A stretch of DNA of 49,212 nt, from positions 1 through 49,212 of the forward strand of contig VXOE01000011.1 in the NCBI GenBank assembly GCA_009840225.1. Reading direction: 5' to 3'. Under the pieces are notes generated by a model. It saw only the letters and a list, made by a program, of their open reading frames with translations, ran no database searches and had not been told where the DNA came from. Shown piece by piece: positions 16,000 to 25,699 of the stretch (positions are counted from its first letter, which is position 1; each line of letters opens with the position of its first letter). This DNA is from Caldilineaceae bacterium SB0662_bin_25. Its GTDB lineage: Bacteria > Chloroflexota > Anaerolineae > Caldilineales > Caldilineaceae. The position numbers were made by a program, and so were the translations under genes.

Positions 16000-16629
16000 T
16001 TGGCTGATTCACGCCCCCGCTTGCTTGCGAGCGATTTGGAAGGTGTACTCGTTCCTGAGATCTGGATTGCGTTTGCCGAGAAGACCGGGATCGAGCAACT
16101 GCGCCTTACTACTCGAGACGTTTCTGATTACGATCAATTGATGCAAATGAGGTTGAATATCCTGAAGGAACGGAATCTTCGCCTTCAGGACATTCAGGAA
16201 GTAATCGCGACCATCTCACCTCTGCCCGGTGCGGGGCAGTTCATAGACTGGATTCGCGAGCGCGCTCAGGTAGTCATCCTGTCCGACACTTTCTACGAGT
16301 TTGCCAAGCCATTGATGGCTCAGCTCGGCTATCCGACTATCTTCTGTCATTCTCTTGAAGTTGATGCAGTCGGGTCCATTACCGGTTATCGACTGCGTCT
16401 CGACGAGTCCAAGCGAAGAGCGATTTCAGCATTTCGCGACCTCAAGTTTCAGACGTTAGCGTTGGGCGATTCTTACAATGACATAGCGATGCTGAAACGG
16501 GCAGACGTGGGGGTCCTTTTCGACCCGCCGGACAACGTAGTTGAGGACCATCCCAACCTACCGGTAGTTCGAAACTATTGTGAAGCCCAGGCGATCATTG
16601 GGGACTGGCTGTTGGATAGAGGAGAGTAG
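16000..16629 (+). CDS. thrH: ThrH-type HAD phosphatase (phosphoserine phosphatase/homoserine phosphotransferase)
   Basis: A 209-residue HAD-superfamily enzyme matching Pseudomonas ThrH nearly end to end. In that protein the activity is phosphoserine dephosphorylation and phosphate transfer to homoserine. Visible motifs: the nucleophile Asp in [20 protein letters not shown] (about residues 10-29), the Ser in [11 protein letters not shown], a Lys near DESKR, and motif IV in [13 protein letters not shown]. The start is a TTG, supported by AGGAG (15989-15993) six bases upstream and by the family N-terminus. It follows the histidine phosphatase by 12 bases. It likely contributes to serine or threonine metabolism. 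Confidence 0.92.
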   Translation: MADSRPRLLASDLEGVLVPEIWIAFAEKTGIEQLRLTTRDVSDYDQLMQMRLNILKERNLRLQDIQEVIATISPLPGAGQFIDWIRERAQVVILSDTFYEFAKPLMAQLGYPTIFCHSLEVDAVGSITGYRLRLDESKRRAISAFRDLKFQTLALGDSYNDIAMLKRADVGVLFDPPDNVVEDHPNLPVVRNYCEAQAIIGDWLLDRGE

Positions 16630-16670
16630 AAAAGAGCTGCGTTTCTTGCATCGCTATTCTGACCGGTTCT

Positions 16671-17177
16671 ATGGCCAGTACTCGGAACGGGCCCAGCCAG
16701 GCGGCGCCAAAGTCCGGCTCGACGGAGTTGGTCTCCATCCTTGGCTACATCTTGACCGTTTCCTATCCCCTACTTGCGCTTTCTACAGGCGTCCGAGCGC
16801 TATTTCAGCTCTTCCTAAAGGAAAGCGTTGTCAACTACCTGGCGCCGTCCCTGAGTTTGTTGGCTGCAGTCTGCTATTTGACCGCGACGATTGGATTTGC
16901 CTATCGCAGGCGATGGGCTTGGCGACTCTCGGTCGGCGTTCTTCTCTTTGAGACTTTCCTCACTCTGGCAGTGGGTTCCCTTAGTCTGACCATACCCGAA
17001 ACGATCGGACGGACTGTTTGGCGCCACTTTGGCGCGGACTACGGCTACTTTCCCCTCTTTCAACCTGCAATTGGCCTTGTCTGGTTGTTCTGGCCATCGA
17101 TTATGCGTCAGTATGGGCTGACCGCAGGCGGCTCCAGAGTAGCACGCAACTCTGCCAATCTTCGGACTGGAAGCTAG
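16671..17177 (+). CDS. Small polytopic membrane protein of unknown function
   Basis: A 168-residue protein with a polar Ser/Pro-rich N-terminus (about 20 residues) and four predicted transmembrane helices (roughly 21-45, 56-76, 83-107 and 125-144). A short soluble loop contains [16 protein letters not shown], which looks conserved in type. The C-terminus is basic and polar. I recognise no family function. The stop codon at 17175-17177 directly abuts the ATG of the ABC permease at 17178, so translation is probably coupled and it may be a membrane partner of that transporter. That link is inference from position only. Confidence 0.72.
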   Translation: MASTRNGPSQAAPKSGSTELVSILGYILTVSYPLLALSTGVRALFQLFLKESVVNYLAPSLSLLAAVCYLTATIGFAYRRRWAWRLSVGVLLFETFLTLAVGSLSLTIPETIGRTVWRHFGADYGYFPLFQPAIGLVWLFWPSIMRQYGLTAGGSRVARNSANLRTGS

Positions 17178-18881
17178 ATGAGTAGTGAAAGTAGGTCGCC
17201 AGCGCCATCGAGGAGGAGCATTGCCTTTCAAGTCTTGCGAAAGGCGTACTCGTCTGGTCCGCTCAGTCAGGAAAGTGATGCGGCGCGTGTTACTGTTCAC
17301 CGTTACTTCGGAATTCTGTTCAGGGGGTTGGTCCTTCTAATCGCCCTCTCAATGCTTCTGCCGCTGGCCTATCTTCTTGTCAGGGCTGGAGGCGTTGGGT
17401 GGACTGAGGTCTCAGGCCTGTTGAACCGCACCCGTTTGCTGCCCATCATGTGGAACAGTCTGCTGCTAGTCTGCGGCGTAACTGCGTTGTCACTCGCGCT
17501 TGCACTGCCCTTTGCCTGGCTGACCGAAAGGACTGACCTGCCGGGCTGGAGAATCTGGACAGTGCTGGCGATGTTGCCACTGGTGATCCCAAGCTATGTT
17601 GGTGGATTCACGCTGATTGCCATGTTTGGGCCCCGCGGCGTACTTCAGGAACTTCTGTCCCCCTTCGGAGTGGAACGTCTTCCTTCAATTTACGGCTTCA
17701 CAGGTGCGTTGTGGGTCTTGACGCTCTTTTCCTATCCATATATTTTTTTGAGCATTCGCGCCGCGCTGCACAGGTTCGATCCTTCGGTCGAAGAGGCTGC
17801 ACGGTCGCTTGGCTACAGTGGTTTGCAGACATTTCTGAAAGTGACTTTACCGAATCTGCGACCGGCAATCACTGCGGGCGGGCTGCTGGTGGCCCTTTAT
17901 ACCCTCAGTGATTTCGGCGCTGTCTCGCTTTTGCGCTTCAATAGCTTTACCCGGGCAATCTACGTTCAGTATCTGAGCAGCTTCGACCGCAACGTAGCCT
18001 CACTGCTTTCATTGGCGCTGATCGTGTTTACGATTATACTGTTGCTGCTGGAAAGAAACAGCAGAGGGAGAGGCCGTCCGCGATACTACCGAAGTAGTGC
18101 TGGGGTCGCGGCCCCGCGTAAGCGAGTCGAACTTGCGAGGCGGAAGTGGCTGGCGCTTGCATTCTGTGGAGCTGTTGTAATAGCAGCCCTAATCCTGCCT
18201 ACTGGTGTAATTCTGTATTGGTTGCTAAGAGGCCTGGCATCAGGCGAACCGCTTGCGCCAGTCTGGGCAGCAACGCTTAACAGCTTCCGTGCTGGTGCAT
18301 TGGCCGCGGGCGCCGCGGCAGTTTTGGGATTTCCCATCGCCTTTGCCGCTGTCAGAATAGGTGGAAGGCTCATGTCTTTTGCTGCGAGGGCGGTGTACCT
18401 GGGCTACGGCTTGCCAGGCATCGTGGTCGCGCTCAGCCTGGTCTTTTTCGGGGCGAATTTCGCGCCGCGGCTCTACCAGACGTTGTGGATGCTGGTGTTC
18501 GCCTATGTCGTTCGCTTTTTGCCCCAGGCGATGGGGGCGATGCAGATAAGCCTGCTGCAGATGAATCCCCGTTTGGAAGAAGCAGGACGTAGCTTGGGCT
18601 TGGGTAACCGCGCCGTATTCAGGAGGATAACTGCGCCCATCGTGCGGCCAGGTGTCCTGGCAGGGATGGCTCTTGTTTTTCTGACCACGGTGAAGGAGTT
18701 GCCGGCCACTCTGCTCCTGAGCCCGACGGGCTTCTCGACTTTGGCTACTCAGATTTGGTCGGCTACAGACGAAGCCTTTTTTGCGCGTGCGGCCGCTCCC
18801 GCGCTCGTCCTCTTGGCGATGTCAGCGTTCAGTATTTTTCTTGTCCTCATGCAGGAGGAAAGGGAAGTTGTCAGCAGCTGA
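17178..18881 (+). CDS. Fe3+-type ABC transporter permease (two fused permease domains)
   Basis: An inner-membrane permease of 567 residues with about 12 helices. It is formed by two tandem BPD_transp_1 domains, as in FbpB/AfuB/SfuB. Each half carries an EAA loop contacting the ATPase: EEAARSLGYSG near residue 210 and EEAGRSLGLGN near residue 470. About 50 polar residues precede the first helix. KELPATLLLSPTGF after the second EAA loop is typical of the iron(III) branch; thiamine and spermidine permeases share the layout. The ATPase gene follows at 18920. The periplasmic or lipoprotein binding protein expected for an importer is not in the window. Substrate iron is likely but unproven. Confidence 0.88.
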   Translation: MSSESRSPAPSRRSIAFQVLRKAYSSGPLSQESDAARVTVHRYFGILFRGLVLLIALSMLLPLAYLLVRAGGVGWTEVSGLLNRTRLLPIMWNSLLLVCGVTALSLALALPFAWLTERTDLPGWRIWTVLAMLPLVIPSYVGGFTLIAMFGPRGVLQELLSPFGVERLPSIYGFTGALWVLTLFSYPYIFLSIRAALHRFDPSVEEAARSLGYSGLQTFLKVTLPNLRPAITAGGLLVALYTLSDFGAVSLLRFNSFTRAIYVQYLSSFDRNVASLLSLALIVFTIILLLLERNSRGRGRPRYYRSSAGVAAPRKRVELARRKWLALAFCGAVVIAALILPTGVILYWLLRGLASGEPLAPVWAATLNSFRAGALAAGAAAVLGFPIAFAAVRIGGRLMSFAARAVYLGYGLPGIVVALSLVFFGANFAPRLYQTLWMLVFAYVVRFLPQAMGAMQISLLQMNPRLEEAGRSLGLGNRAVFRRITAPIVRPGVLAGMALVFLTTVKELPATLLLSPTGFSTLATQIWSATDEAFFARAAAPALVLLAMSAFSIFLVLMQEEREVVSS

Positions 18882-18919
18882 AGTAGCTTAGTCGCCGCTG
18901 AACACATTCATATCGAACC

Positions 18920-19987
18920 ATGAGTCGACGGCAAGCGATATCACCAGGTCTTCATTTGAAAGGCGTAACCAAACAGTTTGCCATCGGCGGCGCCTCCGTA
19001 CAGGCCGTAAACTATGCTTCGTTGACGGTTGACCAAGGAGAGTTCATTGCACTCCTTGGACCCTCAGGGTGTGGAAAAACGACAACGTTGCGACTCATTG
19101 CCGGGTTTGAACGAGTAGATGCCGGCGCCATTGAAATTGATGGTGCGTTGGTGGCCAGCAGTTCGATCCACTTGCAGCCCGAAAGGCGCCGCGTCGGTAT
19201 GGTTTTTCAAGAGTACGCGCTTTTCCCCCATGTCAGTGTTTTGGCAAACATCGAGTTTGGGTTGCGCGGCATGAAAGCAGGAGACAAAAGCGCGCGCACA
19301 GGTGAGATTCTGGAACTGACAGGTTTGGCAGGCCTGGAAAGGCGGATGCCGCATGAACTGAGCGGAGGCCAGCAGCAGCGAGTCGCCCTCGCGAGAGCAT
19401 TGGCACCCAACCCTGCTCTAATCTTGCTGGACGAACCGTTCAGTAATCTGGACGCCGGATTGCGCGCACGTGTGCGAGCCGAGGTGGGCGAAATCCTACA
19501 TGCGGCCAAAACTACTGCGATCTTCGTTACGCATGACCAGGAGGAAGCGCTAAGCCTTGTGGATCGGGTCGCGGTCATGCTGAACGGAAATGTCAAGCAG
19601 GTGGCCTCTCCTCAAGAACTGTACACAAATCCTGCCACGCGTTCGGTAGCAGAATTCATCGGGGACGCGAATTTCCTTCCCGGAGTTGGGAAAGGGGACA
19701 CTATTGAGTGTGAATTGGGGGTATTGGCCGCACGCAAGCAGATACGCGGGCCCGTGGATATTCTACTTCGGCCGGAGAATATTGAGCTCGTTGCCGCGCA
19801 GCCCGGTCTGCCCGCCGCCCGGGTAAGGCACTCACTCTTTTTCGGCCACGACCAGCTGATTACGGTGCAACTCCCAACGGGTACATTTCTGTCGGCGCGT
19901 GTGGGCCCATCGGACGCGTACGTATCAGATTTGCCACTGCAGGTTGAAGTACGCTCTCCTGTAGTCGCATATCCACGCAAGAACTGA
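18920..19987 (+). CDS. Fe3+/polyamine-type ABC transporter ATP-binding protein
   Basis: A 355-residue cytoplasmic ATPase energising the preceding permease. The nucleotide-binding domain (about 8-240) has Walker [10 protein letters not shown], a Q-loop in [10 protein letters not shown], the signature [15 protein letters not shown], Walker [13 protein letters not shown] and the switch His in [14 protein letters not shown]-like C-terminal region (about 280-355) begins near [10 protein letters not shown] and may regulate activity. The layout matches FbpC/PotA-type subunits. The gene starts 38 bases after the permease stop on the same strand, so it forms one transport unit with 17178-18881. Confidence 0.9.
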   Translation: MSRRQAISPGLHLKGVTKQFAIGGASVQAVNYASLTVDQGEFIALLGPSGCGKTTTLRLIAGFERVDAGAIEIDGALVASSSIHLQPERRRVGMVFQEYALFPHVSVLANIEFGLRGMKAGDKSARTGEILELTGLAGLERRMPHELSGGQQQRVALARALAPNPALILLDEPFSNLDAGLRARVRAEVGEILHAAKTTAIFVTHDQEEALSLVDRVAVMLNGNVKQVASPQELYTNPATRSVAEFIGDANFLPGVGKGDTIECELGVLAARKQIRGPVDILLRPENIELVAAQPGLPAARVRHSLFFGHDQLITVQLPTGTFLSARVGPSDAYVSDLPLQVEVRSPVVAYPRKN

Positions 19988-20054
19988 AGGTCCGTCGCAT
20001 ATCAGCCGGCCCGAAGGATTGAGCAACAGGCACCAAGTCGAGAGGCGACTGACA

Positions 20055-21686
20055 ATGAGCGAAGGAATCATTCTGGAAGAAGCCCCGGACATCCATGAGC
20101 AGTTTCAGGTTACCTCACCAGCTCTGATGGTCATATTTGGTGCTTCCGGTGACTTGGCTAACCGTAAGCTGTTGCCGGCGATCTACAGGCTTTCTCAACA
20201 GAGGCTTTTGCCGCCCAATTTCATCATTCTTGGATACGCGCGTTCACCCTTGAGTGATGACGAAATGAGACAACGGGCTCGAACCAGTATGCTGGCGAAT
20301 CCTGAAGTCGAGTTCCAGAGTGCGGATTGGGAGGCTTTTGCCCCGCGTCTCTTCTACATATCCGGAGAGTACGACGACGCCGAAGGCTTTCAACGACTGA
20401 GTGAGCGCATCTCGAAGCTGGAGGAGACATGGAACATTGGCGGCAATCGACTTTTCTACCTGTCCACACCGCCATCGGTCTATGAACCCATAATCACCTG
20501 TCTAGGCGCCGCCGGCCTCGTTGAGCCTGCCGGCAGGCAGAATTGGACTCGGGTCGTTATTGAGAAGCCCTTTGGCAGCGATTTGCAAAGTGCTCACAAG
20601 CTCAACGACCATGTTCTGTCGGTTTTTCAGGAAGAGCAAGTCTATCGAATCGATCACTATCTGGGCAAGGAGACGGTCCAGAATGTGCTCGTCTTTCGGT
20701 TCGCCAACGGGATTTTCGAGCCGATCTGGAACCGCAACTACGTTGACAATGTGCAGATCACGGTAGCGGAGAGCATAGGGGTTGAGGGCCGTGGAGGCTA
20801 TTACGAGAAGTCCGGTGCATTGAGGGACATGATGCAGAATCATCTCCTGCAGCTGGTCTCCCTGACAGCGATGGAGCCGCCGATTGCTTTTGACGCCAAG
20901 GCGGTACGCGACCAGAAGGTCAATCTGCTACAAGCAATCCGGCCGTTGCGGCCGGAGGAAGTTCCGGATTACGTAGTCCGCGCCCAGTACGGTGCTGGCA
21001 CTGCCGCCACGCGTCCGGTCCCGGCCTATCTCGACGAGAACGGTGTTGCTTCCGATTCCACAACGGAGACATACGTGGCCTGGCGCCTTGAAATTGATAA
21101 CTGGCGCTGGCAAGGTGTCCCCTTCTATTTGCGTACAGGCAAGGCACTGCCGCGAAAGGCATCCGAAATTTCTGTTACTTTCCGTCGAGCTCCTCATTTG
21201 CTTTTTGACTCCACGGAAGGATTCGAAGGCTCGACCAGTCAGGCCGGCCAGGGTGTCCGAGCTGCACCTCAAGGGGTGAGGCTAAACGGCGACAGTCTGA
21301 GTCGCAATGTCCTGACCATGCGCATCCAGCCGGACGAAGGAATCACGCTCAAGACACTGGCCAAGAGACCGGGCCCTTCAGTGAACCTTACGCCTGTCAA
21401 TCTTGAGTTCACTTACGGCCACAGTTTCGGCGAACCGCCGGACGCGTATCAGCGCCTTCTCCTGGATGTCGTTCTGGGCGACTCCACTCTCTTCACCAGG
21501 CGAGATGAAGTGGAGCTGGCATGGCAGCGGATCACGCAAGTGTTGGATGGATGGCAGATGCAGGAAGAATTGAGGGCGAACGGGAGGACACCATTTCGCC
21601 TGCCGCACTACCCGGCGGGGACCTGGGGTCCCAAAGAGGCCGACACACTGCTGGAAAAGGAGGGGCAACACTGGGTTACCGAGTAG
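20055..21686 (+). CDS. zwf: Glucose-6-phosphate dehydrogenase
   Basis: Catalyses NADP-dependent oxidation of glucose-6-phosphate to 6-phosphogluconolactone, the first step of the oxidative pentose phosphate pathway. Clear markers are the coenzyme motif [15 protein letters not shown] near residue 30, EKPFGSDL, and the substrate/catalytic segment [13 protein letters not shown]. The ATG at 20055 gives 543 residues. An in-frame TTG at 20019 would add 12. The family usually has 480-520 residues. Extra length comes from a tail of about 25 N-terminal residues and a Gly/Ser-rich insert (around residues 391-408, after [10 protein letters not shown]). The pgl and glgP genes follow on the same strand; gnd is not present. 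Confidence 0.95.
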   Translation: MSEGIILEEAPDIHEQFQVTSPALMVIFGASGDLANRKLLPAIYRLSQQRLLPPNFIILGYARSPLSDDEMRQRARTSMLANPEVEFQSADWEAFAPRLFYISGEYDDAEGFQRLSERISKLEETWNIGGNRLFYLSTPPSVYEPIITCLGAAGLVEPAGRQNWTRVVIEKPFGSDLQSAHKLNDHVLSVFQEEQVYRIDHYLGKETVQNVLVFRFANGIFEPIWNRNYVDNVQITVAESIGVEGRGGYYEKSGALRDMMQNHLLQLVSLTAMEPPIAFDAKAVRDQKVNLLQAIRPLRPEEVPDYVVRAQYGAGTAATRPVPAYLDENGVASDSTTETYVAWRLEIDNWRWQGVPFYLRTGKALPRKASEISVTFRRAPHLLFDSTEGFEGSTSQAGQGVRAAPQGVRLNGDSLSRNVLTMRIQPDEGITLKTLAKRPGPSVNLTPVNLEFTYGHSFGEPPDAYQRLLLDVVLGDSTLFTRRDEVELAWQRITQVLDGWQMQEELRANGRTPFRLPHYPAGTWGPKEADTLLEKEGQHWVTE

Positions 21687-22167
21687 ATGATCCACTGTAA
21701 CAACCGCAGAAGCCGCGCAATATCCACGTACTTCACCGCAGCTCTCTTTTGCAATGGCTTCAAGTGTCCGATGTCTAAACTGTGATCGGGAACAGAAAGC
21801 TGAACTCCTTCATGTACAGCAACCCGCCACTATCGGGCTAGAGGTGAAGCCGCTAACCACTCTGCTCTTGCACAACCAAATGAAGACCCTATAGTCTGGA
21901 ATTATTGTAGCCAGATAAGGTGGATGCCATTCAATGGGAAAGATGTATCCTGCCTTAAGGAACACCGGCAGATATGGTTACAAGAAAGGAGCGTTGCTTG
22001 ACAGTGCTTCAGCCATTGCCCGGCGCTGCACGCAGGTCCGTACCAACAGGCACGATACATTGCTGCGATTCCAGTCTTCCAGTGCGTTTGGAATTCAGAT
22101 ACCAGTAACCGGATCTCAAAGTCGCTAAAGTTGTAGTAAAGGGCAGGTTCCTCAAAAAAGGAGTGGA
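21687..22167. other. Intergenic region between zwf and pgl
   Basis: 481 bases with no supported gene or strong structure. A TTGACA hexamer near 22000 lacks a -10 partner at the right spacing. The AAGGAG at 22158-22163 is the ribosome site of pgl. The long gap makes a single zwf-pgl transcript less certain. Confidence 0.4.
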
Positions 22168-23001
22168 ATGACTGATACAGCATTTGAAACGCAGTCAATC
22201 GACCGAGGAAAAGCAAAAGGCAAAGACTTGGACAAGGAGCGGTGTCTCCGTTTCGAAGCCGCCCATAGTCGGTCAGATTGTGTCATTGTCCAACCCAGTC
22301 GCTCCGAATTCGCTCTTGCCGCCTCCGGGATGATTGCGGCCGCCTCGTTGATTTGCATACAGGAGAGGGGCGCCTTCAATCTCGCTCTTGCAGGTGGTTC
22401 CACGCCGGGCCCGGTGTACGAACTCCTGGCTGAAGATCCCGATGTCGACTGGAAGCGAACACGAGTCTTCTGGAGTGACGAACGTTGTGTTCCTCCAGAA
22501 CATAACGACAGCAACTATCGCATGGCACTTGACACATTGCTGGACCGGCTGCCGCAGTCGCCAGGAATTGTGGCGAGAATGCCCGGTGAACTTCCGCCAG
22601 AACAGGCGGCAAGCGCCTACGAAAAGACTATACGAAGATTCGTACCGGCTGACGAGTCAGGCATACCTCGTTTCGATCTGATCCTGCTAGGTATGGGAGA
22701 CGATGGCCACACTGCAAGCCTTTTCCCCGGCTCAGAGGCCCTGAAGGTAACCGACCGGCTTGTGACGGCAGACTATGTCAGCAAATTTAAGGCCTATCGT
22801 CTTACCTTTACCTACTCACTCCTCAATGCTGGTCGTCACCTGCTTATTCTGGTCAGCGGCGCCTCCAAGGCGATCACCTTGAACGCAGTTCTGAAGGGCC
22901 CTCACCGGCCAAACGCACTTCCTGTTCAGGGCGTGCAGCCTGCGACGGGACGGTTGAGATGGCTCGTCGATGCTGATGCCGCCCAATGTATTAAGCAATA
23001 A
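22168..23001 (+). CDS. pgl: 6-phosphogluconolactonase
   Basis: Hydrolyses 6-phosphogluconolactone to 6-phosphogluconate, directly after the Zwf step. This is the DevB/NagB-like type: LALAGGSTPGPVYELL (phosphate-binding loop), FWSDERCVPPEHNDSNYRM, and LLGMGDDGHTASLFPG with the catalytic His region. TGRLRWLVD near the end is also typical. The ATG at 22168 has AAGGAG four bases upstream. The protein has 277 residues, about 30-40 more than usual because of a charged N-terminal extension (about 1-40). The phosphorylase gene begins 33 bases downstream. Confidence 0.94.
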   Translation: MTDTAFETQSIDRGKAKGKDLDKERCLRFEAAHSRSDCVIVQPSRSEFALAASGMIAAASLICIQERGAFNLALAGGSTPGPVYELLAEDPDVDWKRTRVFWSDERCVPPEHNDSNYRMALDTLLDRLPQSPGIVARMPGELPPEQAASAYEKTIRRFVPADESGIPRFDLILLGMGDDGHTASLFPGSEALKVTDRLVTADYVSKFKAYRLTFTYSLLNAGRHLLILVSGASKAITLNAVLKGPHRPNALPVQGVQPATGRLRWLVDADAAQCIKQ

Positions 23002-23034
23002 AGAAGAGCACCATCCTTTCAGGAGCATTTCGCA

Positions 23035-25626
23035 GTGAAAATCGTTGGAAATATTTCGGTTCATCCTCCCCTCCCGCAGACTATCCACCGGCTGCAGGAG
23101 TTGGCGTACAATCTTTGGTGGACCTGGACTCCGGATGCCCAGATACTATATGAATCGATTGACAAAGAGTTGTGGGAGCGGGTCAATGAGAATCCTGTCA
23201 AGTTTCTGCGTACGGTGTCGCTGCAACGTCTGCAGGAGGCTTCACGTGACCAAGACTACCTGCAGAGGTACAGTTCCGTGCTACAGCGGTACGACGCCTA
23301 CATGGAGGTCGACGCCGACACCTGGTTTAAGCGCAACTATCCTGGCAGACAGAACGAGCTGATCGCCTACTTCAGTGCGGAGTTTGGATTGCACGAAGCG
23401 CTGCCCATCTACAGCGGAGGCCTTGGGATCCTCAGCGGCGATCACTGTAAAGAGGCGAGCGACATGGGCTTGCCTCTAGTCGGTGTAGGCTTCCTCTACC
23501 CGCAAGGCTATTTCACTCAACAGATAAACGCCAAGGGGGGCCAGGAGGCGATTTACGAGAAAATTGACTTCTCTGAAGTGCCTGCAACTCAGGCAGTGGA
23601 TACGGAGGGCAATCCGGTTGTCGTCCACGTCGATCTCCCCGGCCGGACAGTCTATGCCAAAGTGTGGAAGATACAGGTCGGTAGGGTGACTCTATATCTG
23701 ATGGATACGGATGTGGAGCAGAACGCTAACCAGGACAGAGAACTCAGTGCAAGGCTCTACGGCGGCGATCGCGAGATGCGTATCAGCCAGGAATACGTGC
23801 TGGGCATTGCAGGTGTACGCACATTGAGAGCCCTCGGCTACCAACCGACTATCTGGCACATGAACGAAGGGCACAGCGCGTTCCTCAGCTTGGAACGTAT
23901 TCGAGAGTTGGTGCAAGGGGGAATGGAGTTCGATGCAGCGGCGGAGATCGTGCGTGCGGGCAACATTTTCACTACGCATACACCGGTGGCCGCCGGTCAT
24001 GACGCGTTTCCTCTGGAGTTAGTCGATAAGTTTTTCTGGCAGTACTGGGGTCAAATGGGCATCGATCGGGAACGCTTCCTGGCGCTGGCCCGTCACGAGC
24101 ATGAGTGGGGAGCAGAGTTCAGCATGACCGTACTGGCTTTTCGCCTGAGCGCCTATCACAACGGTGTAAGCGCGCTTCACGGCAAGGTATCCAGGCGGAT
24201 GTGGGGGATTTTGTGGCCGGGAACGCCAGAAGAGCAGGTACCGATCGGCCACATAACAAACGGCGTGCATACAGAATCATGGTTGGCCCCGGAGAAACGG
24301 TCGCTGTACGAGCGGCATTTCGGGGGAAGCTGGCTCGACGATGTTGACAGCCCCGAGGCTTGGAGAGGAATCAGACTGGTTCCCGACGAGGAGCTCCGGT
24401 CGGCCCACCAGGCGTGCAAGGAGAAGCTGGTCAGATTCCTGCGCATGCGCCTGAAGAGACAGCAGTTACGTCATGGCGAAGGACACTGGAAGCTTGCAAG
24501 AACAGAAAGCGTGTTCGACGCGAAGGCGCTGACGTTGGGATTTGCTCGCCGTTTCGCGACCTATAAGCGTGCAACGCTCGTATTTCATGATAAAGAGCGG
24601 CTCAGGCGAATTCTAAACGATCCCAATCGCCCGGTACAGATTGTGTTCGCCGGCAAAGCCCACCCTGCCGACGAATATGGCAAGGCACTGATCGAACGCA
24701 TCTATCGGTTAAGCCAGGAGCGTGGTTTCTTCGGCAAGATAGCAATTGTCGAGAACTATGACATAAATGTCGCTCGTCACCTGGTCGGCGGTGTCGATGT
24801 CTGGCTGAATACGCCTCGCCGTCCTTTCGAGGGCAGTGGTACAAGTGGTCAGAAGGCGGCGATCAACGGGGCACCCAACTTCAGCATACTCGACGGATGG
24901 TGGCAGGAAGGCCACGATGGCGAGAACGGCTGGGCAATCGGCGAGGAGCGGGAGTACAAGGACGAAGCAACGCAGGACGAGGCCGATGCTCTGAGCCTCT
25001 ATGCGATACTGGAAGAAGAGATTGTGCCTGAGTTTTACGACCATCCTTCGGTCTGGACAGGAAGAATGCGGAAGGCGATAGAATCTTGCGGACCGCAGTT
25101 CAGCATGCGCCGCATGCTGGCTGAGTACACGCACTCCTTTTACGTTCCCGCGATGGAAAGCAGCCACGCCTACCGCGACAAGTGTGGCGAACCGGCGCGC
25201 CAGCTTTCGCAGTGGAAGCAGCATGTCCGCAATGAGTGGCAGACCGTCTACGTGGCCGTACCGGAACTTCCTCCGCAGCAGGCGAAGACGGGGGATCCAA
25301 TTGAGATCGAGGCACAGGTCTGGCCGGGAAGGCTGTCCGTGCATGACATTGCCGTCGAGCTGGTCACGTTCGCCACCCCAGACGGAGGGGAGGCAATCGC
25401 GCCGACCGCTGAGCAACGGCAGCCGGTCGCACTGAGGTCGGTTTGCATGGAGGCGGTCATGCACGCGTACCAGGAGCCCTGGCACGATCCGCATGATGGC
25501 AGTGTGCGGTACCGAGGTGTTTTTGTTCCAGAGGAGACAGGAAAGTACAGTTTCGGCGTCAGAGTTCGTCCCCACCACTCTGCCCTGATTCATCCACTTG
25601 AGTTGGGACTGAGTGCCTGGGCATAG
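23035..25626 (+). CDS. glgP: Alpha-glucan (glycogen) phosphorylase
   Basis: Releases glucose-1-phosphate from glycogen or maltodextrins using pyridoxal phosphate. The 863-residue protein belongs to the branch of short, unregulated GT35 enzymes that begin with a DUF3417-type domain: LQELAYNLWWTWTPDA at residues about 21-36. FSAEFGLHEALPIYSGGLG and WHMNEGHSAFL are family motifs. The cofactor Lys is in GSGTSGQKAAINGAPN, and FARRFATYKRA is another conserved block. About 100 C-terminal residues form a beta-rich addition typical of this branch. Translation starts at GTG 23035 with AGGAG nine bases upstream. Placement after zwf and pgl suggests glycogen-derived hexose phosphate is directed to NADPH production. 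Confidence 0.94.
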   Translation: MKIVGNISVHPPLPQTIHRLQELAYNLWWTWTPDAQILYESIDKELWERVNENPVKFLRTVSLQRLQEASRDQDYLQRYSSVLQRYDAYMEVDADTWFKRNYPGRQNELIAYFSAEFGLHEALPIYSGGLGILSGDHCKEASDMGLPLVGVGFLYPQGYFTQQINAKGGQEAIYEKIDFSEVPATQAVDTEGNPVVVHVDLPGRTVYAKVWKIQVGRVTLYLMDTDVEQNANQDRELSARLYGGDREMRISQEYVLGIAGVRTLRALGYQPTIWHMNEGHSAFLSLERIRELVQGGMEFDAAAEIVRAGNIFTTHTPVAAGHDAFPLELVDKFFWQYWGQMGIDRERFLALARHEHEWGAEFSMTVLAFRLSAYHNGVSALHGKVSRRMWGILWPGTPEEQVPIGHITNGVHTESWLAPEKRSLYERHFGGSWLDDVDSPEAWRGIRLVPDEELRSAHQACKEKLVRFLRMRLKRQQLRHGEGHWKLARTESVFDAKALTLGFARRFATYKRATLVFHDKERLRRILNDPNRPVQIVFAGKAHPADEYGKALIERIYRLSQERGFFGKIAIVENYDINVARHLVGGVDVWLNTPRRPFEGSGTSGQKAAINGAPNFSILDGWWQEGHDGENGWAIGEEREYKDEATQDEADALSLYAILEEEIVPEFYDHPSVWTGRMRKAIESCGPQFSMRRMLAEYTHSFYVPAMESSHAYRDKCGEPARQLSQWKQHVRNEWQTVYVAVPELPPQQAKTGDPIEIEAQVWPGRLSVHDIAVELVTFATPDGGEAIAPTAEQRQPVALRSVCMEAVMHAYQEPWHDPHDGSVRYRGVFVPEETGKYSFGVRVRPHHSALIHPLELGLSAWA

Positions 25627-25699
25627 GTTACAGCCAACGACCTGCGGATTGAAGCACAAGTGAGTGATCAGTGAAGACATGGAGAGCAAGGAGGCTCAA

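Noticed and set aside
24709-25689. Minus-strand open frame of over 300 codons opposite glgP
   Set aside because: The plus-strand frame is an unmistakable glycogen phosphorylase. The antisense product is Cys/Arg/His-rich without any motif.
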